Below are positions 51,468 to 62,425 of a DNA stretch of 64,000 nt, piece by piece. Source of the stretch: Dyella_B sp035503745 (GTDB taxonomy: Bacteria > Pseudomonadota > Gammaproteobacteria > Xanthomonadales > Rhodanobacteraceae). Positions within the stretch are counted from its first letter, which is position 1. Every line of letters starts with the position of its first letter. The translations under genes and the position numbers were made by a program. The stretch spans positions 1-64,000 of the forward strand of contig NZ_DATJTC010000005.1 in assembly GCF_035503745.1 (NCBI RefSeq), given 5' to 3'. The notes under the pieces are model-generated. The model was not told where the DNA came from, did no database searches, and saw only the letters and a program-made list of their open reading frames with translations.

Positions 51468-52197
51468 CAATGCATGTCATTGGGCCGCCCGGCAGGGCTG
51501 GCGGTTCGTTCTGTTGATGATCGGAACCTGTCTTACGATGCTAAATCGAAGAAAGGCTCGTACCCGGAATGCCTTCGGTTGCGCAGGCCATTCCCGTGAA
51601 ACCAGATCTTGCGATGCCCAGCCGGGCTGCGGGTTTCCCGCAATGGCAACCCCTGACGAAGCCACAGGCCGCGGTTCGGTCAGGTGTGCGGTCGCTGGTG
51701 CCGGGCCGGTCGTGACGGAAGCGATCAGGCTGAAACCACGCGTGACGCCGCCAGCGTCGCCCGCGAATCGTAAAAGTCGGCTGAAAACATCGGGTGGAGG
51801 CCAACCCGACCAGGATCCCCGGCGTGCATCCGTGCGTGGCTCCACACGCGGGTGACAGATTAACTGCAGTACGCAAGCATGTCCAGCGAAGGCTTCAGCT
51901 GCGGGTAAGGGTTGGCGAAGAGGCCGCGCGGAGCCGGCAGCCAGTTACGGCAGCATGTGACCTATCGCGTCGGCTCCCGCGACGGCATGGTGCTGAAATA
52001 CACCCGATGGGTCTTTGAAACGCAGCTGTAGCAGTGGCATGCAGCTTGCATCATCATACGGAGATATCCGGATAAACCGGCTTAAAAGGCCGGCGGCGCG
52101 CGTTAGAAGCGCCAAGCCCGAGGGCCTGGCCCATGGCGCGACCGGAACAGGGGATGGCGTAAGGCGGCAACGCTGCGCGGTATGGAGGGTGAAAGAC
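51468..52197. other. 730-base intergenic region with structured leader candidate
   Basis: No gene is recognised here. Open frames exist on both strands but none shows a known protein pattern or a clear ribosome-binding site. The last 140 bases (52061-52197) before the PilZ gene are rich in hairpins, listed in the next entry. The rest could hold the divergent scpA and PilZ promoters or decayed sequence. Confidence 0.5.
52061..52197 (+). promoter_or_regulatory. Structured leader upstream of the PilZ gene
   Basis: Hairpins: CCGGC/GCCGG (52077-52093) and GGCGC/GCGCC (52095-52113). GCGCCA (52109-52114) could instead pair with TGGCGC (52134-52139), a mutually exclusive pairing that could act as a switch. 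I could not match it to the cyclic-di-GMP riboswitch consensus. GC-rich DNA produces such pairs by chance, so confidence is low. Confidence 0.3.
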
Positions 52198-52569
52198 ATG
52201 ATGACTGAGGGTGGAGATGCCATGGAAGGTTCCGACAACGAGCATCTGCGTCCGGCGCGCATGCGCATCAAGACGACGGTTCTGATGAGCCATGGCGATG
52301 CGTCGCATCCGACCGACCTGATCGACATTTCCGCAACGGGTGTGCTGCTGCGCCGGCCGCGCGAATGGGGCGGTCAACCGGGGGAAAGCTGGGTGCTGGA
52401 CATGATTTTCGGCCACGACCTGCATATCCATCTTGAGGCCAAGGTGGCACGGGTGTCGGAAAAGCACATTGGCTTTGCCTACACGCGCATTCCCGAAGAC
52501 AAGCAGGTGCCGCTGTGGAACCTGCTGGGCGGCTACGCCGATATCCTTGAGATGTGGCACGACGAGTAA
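52198..52569 (+). CDS. PilZ-like domain protein
   Basis: 123 aa; ATG 52198 follows GGAGG nine bases upstream, better than later ATGs (52222 is possible). PilZ domains bind cyclic-di-GMP to control motility or biofilm. The second motif is present: DLIDISATGVLLRRP (D-x-S-x-x-G). The first, RxxxR, is imperfect: LRPARMRIKT offers arginines but not clean spacing. The rest fits: SWVLDMIFGHDLHIHLEAKVARVSEKHIGFAYTRI is the barrel. Binding of the dinucleotide is therefore uncertain. The last five residues end with HDE. Gene stands alone. Confidence 0.8.
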   Translation: MMTEGGDAMEGSDNEHLRPARMRIKTTVLMSHGDASHPTDLIDISATGVLLRRPREWGGQPGESWVLDMIFGHDLHIHLEAKVARVSEKHIGFAYTRIPEDKQVPLWNLLGGYADILEMWHDE

Positions 52570-52578
52570 GCGTACCCG

Positions 52579-52599
52579 CACCCCGCCAGACGCGGGGTG
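52579..52599. terminator. Hairpin between converging PilZ and fadD genes
   Basis: CACCCCGC and GCGGGGTG form an 8-bp stem with loop CAGAC, 10 bases after the PilZ stop. It lies between two converging genes, but no T-run follows. Confidence 0.45.
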
Positions 52600-52627
52600 T
52601 GCATGGGCATGCCTCGATGGCTAGCGA

Positions 52628-54316
52628 TCAACCGGCGGCGACGGCCTTCTTTTCGTCGCGCAGTTCGCGGCGCAAAATCTTGCCTACGTTGCTCTTGGGC
52701 AGCGCATCGCGGAACTCGATAATCTTCGGCCGCTTGTAGCCGGTAAGGTTTTCGCGGCAGAACTCCTTGAGCTGTTCGGTCGTCAAGTTCGGGTCCTTGC
52801 GCACCACGAACAGCTTCACGACTTCGCCCGAGTGCTCGTCCGGCACGCCGATCGCGGCAACCTCGGCCACGCCCGGGCACTTCATCACGGTATCCTCGAT
52901 CTCGTTCGGATACACGTTGAAGCCCGAGACCAGGATCATGTCCTTCTTGCGATCGACAATGTAGATGTAGCCGGAGGTGTCCATGCGCCCGATGTCGCCG
53001 GTGCGCAACCAGCCGTCGGCGCTGAGCACCTTGCTCGTCTCGCCCGGCTGGTTCCAATAGCCCTTCATCACCTGCGGGCCGTGGATGCAGATCTCGCCGA
53101 CTTCGCCGATGTCCAGCTGCTTGCCCTCTTCATCCTGAATGCTGATGGCCGTGGAGGGAACCGGCAGGCCGATGGAGCCGTTGAATTGCGCGCCTTCCAC
53201 CAGCGGATTGATGGTGGCGACGGGCGAGCTTTCGGTCATGCCGTAGCCTTCGATCAGCACGCAGCCGGTGACCTTATGCCACTTTTCGGCCACGGCACGC
53301 TGCACGGCCATGCCGCCGCCGAAACTCATGCGCAGGCTGGAGAAATCGACCTGGTCGAAACCGGGCGTATTGAGCAGGCCATTGAACAGCGTGTTGACCC
53401 CGGTGATCGCGGTGAACTTGGTTTTGCTTAGCTCCTTCACGAACGCCGGCATGTCGCGCGGATTGGTAATCAGGATGCTGCGGCCGCCGAAGCGCAGGAA
53501 GATGAAGCAATTACAGGTCAACGCGAAGATGTGATAAAGCGGCAAGGCCGTGATGATGGTTTCCTCGCCAGGCTTGATCTTGGCGCCGAACCAGGCGCCG
53601 GCCTGCAGCATGTTGGCGATCATGTTGCCATGCGTGAGCATCGCGCCCTTGGCGACGCCGGTGGTACCGCCGGTGTACTGCAGGAAGGCGATATCGTCAT
53701 GCTTGAGCGAGGGCTTGGTCACTTCGTGCCGAGCACCGCGCGCGAGCGCTTCGCTGAAACGCACGGCGTGCGGCAGCGAGTAGGCGGGCACCATCTTCTT
53801 GACATGCTTGAGCACGAAATTGACCAGCACGCCCTTGGCGCCGAGCAGGTCGCCGATGCCGGTGGTCACGATGTGCTTGACGCCGGTCTCGCCGACCACC
53901 TCCTGCAGCGTCGCGGCAAAATTGTCCAGCACCACGATCGCCTGCGCGCCGGCGTCGGCGAGCTGATGCTTGAGTTCGCGCGCCGTATACATGGGGTTGG
54001 TGTTCACCACCACCAGTCCGGCGCGCAACGCGCCGAACAGGGCGATGGGATACTGCAGGATATTGGGCAGCATGATCGCCAGGCGATCACCTTGCTTGAG
54101 CTTGAGTTCGCCGGTCAGGTAGCCGGCGAATTGGCGGCTGAGCGTGTCGATCTGGCCATAGCTGAGGCTTTTGCCGAAATTGCAGAAGGCGGTGCGTTGC
54201 CCATAACGCTCAAAGGCCTCTTCCAGCACCGCAGCCACGGACGCATATTGGTTGATGTCGATGTCCGCGGGTACGCCATCCGGATAGTGACTCAGCCACG
54301 GATGCTCATTGCTCAT
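52628..54316 (-). CDS. fadD: Long-chain fatty acid-CoA ligase
   Basis: 562 aa from ATG 54316 (MSNEHPWLSHYPDGVP); upstream codons to 54592 overlap the neighbouring lipoprotein start. It activates long-chain fatty acids with ATP and CoA for beta-oxidation and signalling. ANL-superfamily marks: YTGGTTGVAKGAMLTHGNM (ATP P-loop); GYGMTESSP; SADGWLRTGDIGRMDTSGYIYIVDRKKDMILVSGFNVYPNEIED (the FACS signature region with hinge); and catalytic Lys near the C-terminus in PKSNVGKILRRELRDE. Length equals E. coli FadD. Converges on the PilZ gene. Confidence 0.96.
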   Translation of the reverse strand: MSNEHPWLSHYPDGVPADIDINQYASVAAVLEEAFERYGQRTAFCNFGKSLSYGQIDTLSRQFAGYLTGELKLKQGDRLAIMLPNILQYPIALFGALRAGLVVVNTNPMYTARELKHQLADAGAQAIVVLDNFAATLQEVVGETGVKHIVTTGIGDLLGAKGVLVNFVLKHVKKMVPAYSLPHAVRFSEALARGARHEVTKPSLKHDDIAFLQYTGGTTGVAKGAMLTHGNMIANMLQAGAWFGAKIKPGEETIITALPLYHIFALTCNCFIFLRFGGRSILITNPRDMPAFVKELSKTKFTAITGVNTLFNGLLNTPGFDQVDFSSLRMSFGGGMAVQRAVAEKWHKVTGCVLIEGYGMTESSPVATINPLVEGAQFNGSIGLPVPSTAISIQDEEGKQLDIGEVGEICIHGPQVMKGYWNQPGETSKVLSADGWLRTGDIGRMDTSGYIYIVDRKKDMILVSGFNVYPNEIEDTVMKCPGVAEVAAIGVPDEHSGEVVKLFVVRKDPNLTTEQLKEFCRENLTGYKRPKIIEFRDALPKSNVGKILRRELRDEKKAVAAG

Positions 54317-54444
54317 GTTCAATCCCAAGCTCCAATAAGTGACGATCCGATGGTGGCGACGGCGGGCATCGGGCATCATGCGGGCGAGGCATTGGAGCAT
54401 ACGCCCGCGTATAGCGGCAAGCGGCGCTGCAGCGAGATTCGAGC

Positions 54445-54891
54445 ATGTCAAAACTAAACCGGTGGGGCGGCTGGGTATGCCTGCTGGCGGTCCTGGCCGT
54501 GAGTGTTGCCGGCTGTCGTCGGGCGCCCGACGACGTGTTGATCCGGCAAGCCCTCGACAAGGCCGCGCAGGGCGTTCGGGCGGTTGATGCATCGGCCGTG
54601 ACGGCGCAGCTTACGGATGACTTCGATGGCAACGACGGCGAGATGGGCCGCAAGGACATCGGCAATCTTTTGCGCGTGGCGAGCTTCCGTGGCGAGACCT
54701 TGCACGCTGTGCTCGGACCGGTGGACGTGCAACCGCGGGGCGACCGCTACTTGGCCGACTTTACCGTCACGCTCACCAGCGGCGGCAAGCTGTTTCCCTC
54801 GCAACTGGGTGTGTATGCCGTCCAGACGGCATGGAAGCGCGAGGGGCACGTTTGGCGTTGCTATCAGGCTAGCTGGAAACAGCAACTCTAA
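54445..54891 (+). CDS. Small lipoprotein, NTF2-like fold suspected
   Basis: 148 aa. Signal with lipobox SVAGC (Cys24): membrane-anchored. The mature part begins RRAPDDVLIRQALDKAAQGVRAVDASAVTAQLTDDFDGNDG, then RGDRYLADFTVTLTSGG and a C-terminal VQTAWKREGHVWRCYQASWKQ. The alternation of an N-terminal helix, a conserved-like LTDDFDG and a bent sheet resembles SnoaL/NTF2-like proteins, but this is by inspection. Function unknown. Divergent from fadD (128-base gap) and converging on acnA. Confidence 0.75.
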   Translation: MSKLNRWGGWVCLLAVLAVSVAGCRRAPDDVLIRQALDKAAQGVRAVDASAVTAQLTDDFDGNDGEMGRKDIGNLLRVASFRGETLHAVLGPVDVQPRGDRYLADFTVTLTSGGKLFPSQLGVYAVQTAWKREGHVWRCYQASWKQQL

Positions 54892-54906
54892 ACAGCGTCC
54901 ATCCAG

Positions 54907-54940
54907 GCGAAGACGCTGCCCCGCAAGGCAGCGTCTTCGC
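54907..54940. terminator. Perfect 14-bp hairpin between converging genes
   Basis: GCGAAGACGCTGCC (54907-54920) and GCAGCGTCTTCGC with its first G (54927-54940) flank loop CCGCAA. It sits between the lipoprotein and acnA stops. Without T-runs on either strand it may act as a weak bidirectional terminator. Confidence 0.6.
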
Positions 54941-54948
54941 GGCGGGTA

Positions 54949-57684
<2,736 letters not shown>

Positions 57685-58078
57685 GGGGGTAACTCCTGTT
57701 GCGTGAAGTCAGGCGGACGCACGAGGCGTAGCAGGCAAATGCTAAACCAGCGAACGTTAGGGCAATTGCAAGGAGGGTCTTCTTCCGTCTGGGGATACGG
57801 CAAAGTTTGGGGCAAATCGAAAGGCGCGCAAGCCACTTTGGTGGCATTTCCAGCACGAACGCATTGCAAGATTTCGAATGCAGCCGGAAATGCCTTCTCC
57901 GATTGCGACGCCGATGGCGCGACTGGCAAAATATACGCTTGAAGGAAGCCCCCAAAGGGCATGAGGGCAGGCCATCGGGCTTGCCCGGCCCAGGCAGCGG
58001 CCGTGCCCCACCCCATCATGGGACGTATCCGCCCCCGCGGCGGAGGCAGCCCTTTTGTCAGCCAAAGGACGAGATCAT
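57685..58078. other. Divergent acnA/acnB promoter region, 394 bases
   Basis: No gene is visible. It should hold both aconitase promoters. The acnA ribosome-binding site (AGGAG) is at its left end and the acnB site (AAAGGACGAG, 58063-58072) at its right end. Part is AT-poor; I see no clear terminator or known regulatory box. Confidence 0.6.
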
Positions 58079-60670
58079 ATGCTCCAAGCCTATCGCCAAC
58101 ATGTTGCCGAGCGCGCCGCGCTGGGCGTCCCCCCGCTGCCCTTGACGGCCCAGCAGACTACCGAGTTGGTCGAGCTGCTCAAGCATCCGCCGGCGGGCGA
58201 AGAGGGCTTCCTCGTCGAGCTGATCGCCTACCGCGTGCCGGCCGGCGTGGACGATGCGGCCAAGGTCAAGGCCTCCTATCTGGCCGCCGTCGCCTTCGGC
58301 AGCGAAACGTGCGCGCTGATTACACGCCAGAAGGCGACCGAGCTGCTCGGCACCATGCTCGGCGGCTACAACATCCATCCGTTGATCGAGCTGCTCGACG
58401 ATGCGCAGGTCGGCGGCATCGCGGCCGAGGCGCTGAAGAAAACCCTGCTGATATTCGACGCCTTCCACGACGTGAAGGACAAGGCCGACAAGGGCAACGC
58501 CAACGCGAAGGCCGTGCTGCAAAGCTGGGCCGATGCCGAATGGTTCACCAGCCGCCCGGAAGTGCCGCAGAGCCTCACCATCACCGTGTTCAAGGTGCCG
58601 GGTGAAACCAACACCGACGATCTCTCGCCGGCTCCCGACGCGACCACCCGCCCCGACATCCCGTTGCATGCGCTGGCGATGCTGAAGAACAAGCGCGATG
58701 GCGCGCCGTTCCAGCCCGAGGAAGACGGCAAGCGCGGCCCCATCCAGCAGATTCTCGACCTCAAGAACAAGGGCCACCTGGTCGCCTACGTCGGCGATGT
58801 GGTCGGCACCGGTTCCAGCCGCAAGTCCGCCACCAACTCGGTGTTGTGGTGGACCGGCGAAGACATTCCCTTCATTCCCAACAAACGCTTCGGCGGTGTG
58901 TGCCTGGGCAGCAAGATCGCGCCGATCTTCTACAACACGATGGAAGACGCCGGCGCGCTGCCGATCGAGCTGGACGTGTCCAAGATGGACATGGGCGAGG
59001 TGATCGAGCTGCGTCCGTATGACGGCAAGGCGCTGAAGAACGGCCAGGTCATCGCCGAGTTTCAGGTGAAGTCCGACGTGCTGTTCGACGAAGTGCGCGC
59101 CGGCGGCCGCATTCCGCTGATCATTGGCCGCGGCCTCACCGGCAAGGCGCGCGAAGCGTTGGGCTTGCCGCCGTCGAACCTGTTCCGCCTGCCGCAGAGT
59201 CCGGCCGATACCGGCAAGGGCTATACGCTGGCGCAGAAGATGGTCGGCCGCGCCTGCGGCCTGCCGGAAGGCAAGGGCGTTCGCCCAGGGACCTATTGCG
59301 AGCCGAAGATGACCTCGGTCGGCTCGCAGGACACCACCGGCCCCATGACGCGCGACGAGCTGAAGGACCTGGCCTGTCTGGGCTTCTCGGCGGACCTGGT
59401 GATGCAATCGTTCTGTCACACCGCCGCTTATCCCAAGCCGGTGGACGTGAAGACCCACCATGAGCTGCCCGCCTTCATTGCCACCCGCGGCGGCATTAGC
59501 CTGCGCCCGGGCGATGGCGTGATCCACTCCTGGCTCAATCGCATGCTGCTGCCCGACACGGTCGGTACCGGCGGCGACAGCCATACGCGTTTCCCGATCG
59601 GCATTTCCTTCCCGGCCGGTTCCGGCCTGGTCGCTTTCGCAGCGGCCACCGGCGTGATGCCGCTGGACATGCCCGAGTCGGTGCTGGTTCGCTTCAAGGG
59701 CGAGCTGCAGCCGGGCGTGACGCTGCGCGACCTGGTCAACGCGATTCCGCTGTACGCGATCAAGCAGGGCCTGCTCACCGTCGCCAAGCAGGGCAAGAAG
59801 AACATCTTCTCCGGCCGCATCCTGGAAATCGAAGGCCTGCCGAACCTGAAAGTGGAACAGGCGTTCGAGCTGTCCGACGCCTCGGCCGAGCGCTCGGCTG
59901 CCGGCTGCACGGTGCACCTCAACAAGGAACCGATCATCGAGTACCTCAACTCGAACATCACCTTGCTCAAGTACATGATCGCGCAGGGTTACCAGGATGG
60001 GCGCAGCCTGCAGCGCCGCATCAAGGCGATGGAAGCCTGGTTGGCCGACCCGCAGCTGCTGGAACGCGATGCGGATGCCCCGTACGCGGCCGTGATCGAG
60101 ATCGACCTGGCCGACGTGCACGAACCGATCGTGGCTTGCCCGAACGATCCGGATGACGTCAAGACGCTCTCCGACGTTGCCGGTGCGGTCATCGACGAAG
60201 TGTTCATCGGCTCGTGCATGACCAACATCGGCCATTTCCGCGCCGCCTCGAAACTGCTGGAAGGCAAGCGCGATATCCCGACGCGCCTGTGGGTGGCCCC
60301 GCCGACCAAGATGGACCAGCAGCAGCTGACCGAGGAGGGTCATTACGGCGTGCTCGGCACGGCCGGCGCGCGCATGGAAATGCCCGGCTGCTCGCTGTGC
60401 ATGGGCAACCAGGCGCAGGTGCGCGAGGGCGCGACGGTGTTCTCCACCTCCACCCGCAACTTCCCCAATCGCCTGGGCAAGAACTCCAACGTGTACCTGG
60501 GTTCGGCGGAACTGGCGGCCATCTGCTCGCGTCTGGGGCGTATTCCGACCAAACAGGAATACATGACCGACATCGGCGTGATCAATGCCAACGGCGACAA
60601 GATCTATCGCTACATGAACTTCGACCAGATCGCCGACTTCAAGCAAGTGGCCGATACCGTCGAAGCGTAA
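58079..60670 (+). CDS. acnB: Aconitate hydratase B (and 2-methylisocitrate dehydratase)
   Basis: 863 aa; ATG 58079 (MLQAYRQHVAERAA) follows AAGGAC. The bacterial-type aconitase with the swivel domain at the N-terminal side. The first 160 residues are the HEAT-like domain. Then come KSATNSVLWWTGEDIPF with KRFGGVCLGSKIAPIF, SFCHTAAYPKP, VGTGGDSHTRFPIGISFPAGSGLVAFAAATG, IGSCMTNIGHFRAASK and GCSLCMGNQAQVREGATVFSTSTRNFPNR, the last three giving the 4Fe-4S cysteines. It is the main TCA-cycle aconitase. A repeat region and an OxyR-like gene follow. Confidence 0.97.
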   Translation: MLQAYRQHVAERAALGVPPLPLTAQQTTELVELLKHPPAGEEGFLVELIAYRVPAGVDDAAKVKASYLAAVAFGSETCALITRQKATELLGTMLGGYNIHPLIELLDDAQVGGIAAEALKKTLLIFDAFHDVKDKADKGNANAKAVLQSWADAEWFTSRPEVPQSLTITVFKVPGETNTDDLSPAPDATTRPDIPLHALAMLKNKRDGAPFQPEEDGKRGPIQQILDLKNKGHLVAYVGDVVGTGSSRKSATNSVLWWTGEDIPFIPNKRFGGVCLGSKIAPIFYNTMEDAGALPIELDVSKMDMGEVIELRPYDGKALKNGQVIAEFQVKSDVLFDEVRAGGRIPLIIGRGLTGKAREALGLPPSNLFRLPQSPADTGKGYTLAQKMVGRACGLPEGKGVRPGTYCEPKMTSVGSQDTTGPMTRDELKDLACLGFSADLVMQSFCHTAAYPKPVDVKTHHELPAFIATRGGISLRPGDGVIHSWLNRMLLPDTVGTGGDSHTRFPIGISFPAGSGLVAFAAATGVMPLDMPESVLVRFKGELQPGVTLRDLVNAIPLYAIKQGLLTVAKQGKKNIFSGRILEIEGLPNLKVEQAFELSDASAERSAAGCTVHLNKEPIIEYLNSNITLLKYMIAQGYQDGRSLQRRIKAMEAWLADPQLLERDADAPYAAVIEIDLADVHEPIVACPNDPDDVKTLSDVAGAVIDEVFIGSCMTNIGHFRAASKLLEGKRDIPTRLWVAPPTKMDQQQLTEEGHYGVLGTAGARMEMPGCSLCMGNQAQVREGATVFSTSTRNFPNRLGKNSNVYLGSAELAAICSRLGRIPTKQEYMTDIGVINANGDKIYRYMNFDQIADFKQVADTVEA

Positions 60671-60689
60671 ACACGCCGCACAGCAACCC

Positions 60690-60800
60690 TCCTTCCCCTG
60701 CGCGCAGCGGGGGAAGGCTGGGGTGGGGGCGAGTCCGCCACGTTTGCGGCAAGCTGGTGCAACCCCTCCTCGGTCCTCCCCTGCAAGCAAGGGAGGAGGC
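60690..60800. repeat. Intergenic inverted-repeat element
   Basis: CCTTCCCC (60691-60698) with GGGGAAGG (60710-60717), then TCCTCCC (60774-60780) with GGGAGGA (60791-60797). GGCTGGGGTGGGGGCGAG follows the first arm. This is the pattern of the small, dispersed 'CCCTCTCCC...GGGAGAGGG...GGGGTG' elements frequent between proteobacterial genes. Their role is unknown; mRNA stability or DNA architecture are proposals. Confidence 0.55.
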
Positions 60801-60811
60801 ACATACTTGCC

Positions 60812-60833
60812 AAGCCCGGCCTGTGCCGGGCTT
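60812..60833 (+). terminator. Terminator-like hairpin after acnB
   Basis: AAGCCCGGC (60812-60820) and GCCGGGCTT (60825-60833) form a 9-bp stem with loop CTGT, followed by CGTCGTTT. It lies 142 bases after the acnB stop, beyond the repeat element, and before the LysR-type gene. Confidence 0.55.
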
Positions 60834-60879
60834 CGTCGTTTATGCTTTTGCCCACGGCAACGGTGGAGCAAGCGCGCGG

Positions 60880-61782
60880 ATGATGTCTTCCCAACTATCG
60901 GTCGTGTCGTTGCGCGATCTCACCCTGGTGCAGGCTGTGCATCGGCACGGCAGCTTCAACAGCGCCGCGCGCGCCATGCATATCAGTCCGTCCGGCTTGT
61001 CCCATCAGGTGCAGAAGGTGGAGCAGGCCCTGGGCGCGCCGTTGTTCGAACGCGGCGGGCGCCGCATAGTGCCTACCGCCGGTGGCCGCAGGTTGCTTGA
61101 GCAGATCGATGCGGTGCTGCTGGCCGCCGAGCATCTGCAGCAGGCCGCGCGTGCCGGTGCCGTGGCTTTCGGCGGCGAGCTTCGGCTCGGTGTGCCGGTG
61201 TCGCTGGGACCGTATCTGCTGCCGCACCTGATCGAGCCTTTTCCCCAGCATTTTCCTGGCGCGCGGCTAAGCCTTTCGGAAGGCAAGCCGCGCGGATTGC
61301 TACGGCGCCTGCACGAAGGCGAGCTGGACGCGGTGCTGGCGCCGCCGGCCTCCACCGTGAGCGGTGTCGCCGTGAGCCCGCTGTTCTTCGAGCCATGGGA
61401 ACTGATGCTGCGCGCCGATCATCCACTGGCCGGCAAGCGCAACGTAACCTTGGATCAACTCAGCGCCAGCGACGCGATCCTGATGGCCGAAAGCCACGCC
61501 GATGGCGAGGGCTATGTGCAGGACGTGAGCCTGGAGAGCCTCGCCGCGCTGGTCACGCTGCGCGGCGGCTACGCGCTGGTCCCGGCGCTGGCGCACGATC
61601 GGCTCGCCTCCATGCCCGACGTCGTGCTGGCGAAGATCAAAGGGCAGGCGACCGGGCGCGAAATCGCGCTGTACTGGCGCGAAGCCTCCCCCTGGCGCGG
61701 TGATCTGCAGGCGTTTGCGCAATTGCTGCGCAGATTGGCCCGCCAGCGCCCGGGGTTGCGCGTGATCGACACGGGGCACTAA
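60880..61782 (+). CDS. LysR-family regulator, OxyR-like but without redox cysteines
   Basis: 300 aa from ATG 60880 or 60883, after GGTGGAG. The helix-turn-helix FNSAARAMHISPSGLSHQVQKVEQALGAPLFER is followed by an effector domain whose closing part (SLESLAALVTLRGGYALVPALA) closely resembles OxyR (SLETLRNMVAAGSGITLLPALA). In OxyR the two sensing cysteines lie in a loop just before this; here the loop reads ILMAESHADGEGYVQDV with no Cys and is shorter. So it cannot sense peroxide by disulfide. It may be an OxyR paralogue with another ligand. Near acnB in order, but the link is inferred. Confidence 0.85.
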   Translation: MMSSQLSVVSLRDLTLVQAVHRHGSFNSAARAMHISPSGLSHQVQKVEQALGAPLFERGGRRIVPTAGGRRLLEQIDAVLLAAEHLQQAARAGAVAFGGELRLGVPVSLGPYLLPHLIEPFPQHFPGARLSLSEGKPRGLLRRLHEGELDAVLAPPASTVSGVAVSPLFFEPWELMLRADHPLAGKRNVTLDQLSASDAILMAESHADGEGYVQDVSLESLAALVTLRGGYALVPALAHDRLASMPDVVLAKIKGQATGREIALYWREASPWRGDLQAFAQLLRRLARQRPGLRVIDTGH

Positions 61783-61783
61783 G

Positions 61784-62425
61784 TCAGCGGTTGTCCAGCG
61801 TGGTGCCGGTCAGCAATCCGCGCGCAAGCATGCTGCACTGCCGGCGATGCAGCAGCAGCTGCCATTGGCGGCCGCCGATCTGCCGCCACAACACCGCCGA
61901 GCGCACGCCCGCCAGCAAGCTGGCGCGCACGCGTTCCACCAGCGCCGGTTGCTGCAGCCATTGCGGATTGCCCGTCACCATCACGCGCGGACGCAACGTC
62001 GAGATGGTGTTGGTGTAGAGCGCGGCCAGGCGCCCGAAAACCTGCGGCGAGCTGAGACCAAAATGGTCCACCTGGCGCTTGGTCGCCAAGATGCCCTGCT
62101 GCAGGTCGTCGAGCAGATCCTTGCGATGGGCCAGGCTGCGCTCCAGCCGCATGACCGTGACCACCATGCGGGTCATGGACATGTCGCGGCTGCTTTCGTC
62201 CAGTTGCCCGATCAGCGTACGCAACCCCAGGCGAATGCCCGATACGTTGCCGTAGACGCCGATTACCGAAGGTGCGTCGATGCGAAACACGCTGGCCAGG
62301 CTGGCGTCCAGCGCCAGGTCGTCGCAGCGGCCTTCGTTGGCCAGCTGGTGCGCAAGGGCCGAGGCCTGGAACAAACCGGCCAGCGCCAACACGCGCTCCT
62401 CGTTGATGGCTAAAGCATTAAACAC
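61784..62425 (-). CDS. hflD: Lysogenization regulator HflD-like
   Basis: 213 aa. A GTG at 62425 overlaps the mnmA stop region and gives a length equal to E. coli HflD. Segments match in order: ALAGLFQASALAHQLANEGRCD (E. coli has ALAGICQSARLVQQLAHQGHCD), LIGQLDESSRD, RQVDHFGLSSPQVFGRLAALYTNTISTLRPRVMVTGNPQWLQQP and RASLLAGVRSAVLWRQIGGRQWQLLLHRRQ. HflD modulates lambda CII stability in E. coli; its normal role is unclear. It overlaps mnmA on the same strand by eight bases and is probably cotranscribed, as in other gammaproteobacteria. Confidence 0.9.
   Translation of the reverse strand: MFNALAINEERVLALAGLFQASALAHQLANEGRCDDLALDASLASVFRIDAPSVIGVYGNVSGIRLGLRTLIGQLDESSRDMSMTRMVVTVMRLERSLAHRKDLLDDLQQGILATKRQVDHFGLSSPQVFGRLAALYTNTISTLRPRVMVTGNPQWLQQPALVERVRASLLAGVRSAVLWRQIGGRQWQLLLHRRQCSMLARGLLTGTTLDNR

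Noticed and set aside
52015..52197. N-terminal extension of the PilZ protein
   Set aside because: The 61 extra codons match no PilZ protein and overlap hairpin-rich DNA. ATG 52198 has GGAGG.
52061..52197. Cyclic-di-GMP (GEMM) riboswitch before the PilZ gene
   Set aside because: Tempting by context, but the conserved GGACGCAAAGCC-type core and the second-arm sequences are not present.
58058..60871. Minus-strand frame of 937 codons covering all of acnB
   Set aside because: It mirrors acnB codon by codon and shows no domain; acnB itself has every iron-sulfur and active-site motif.
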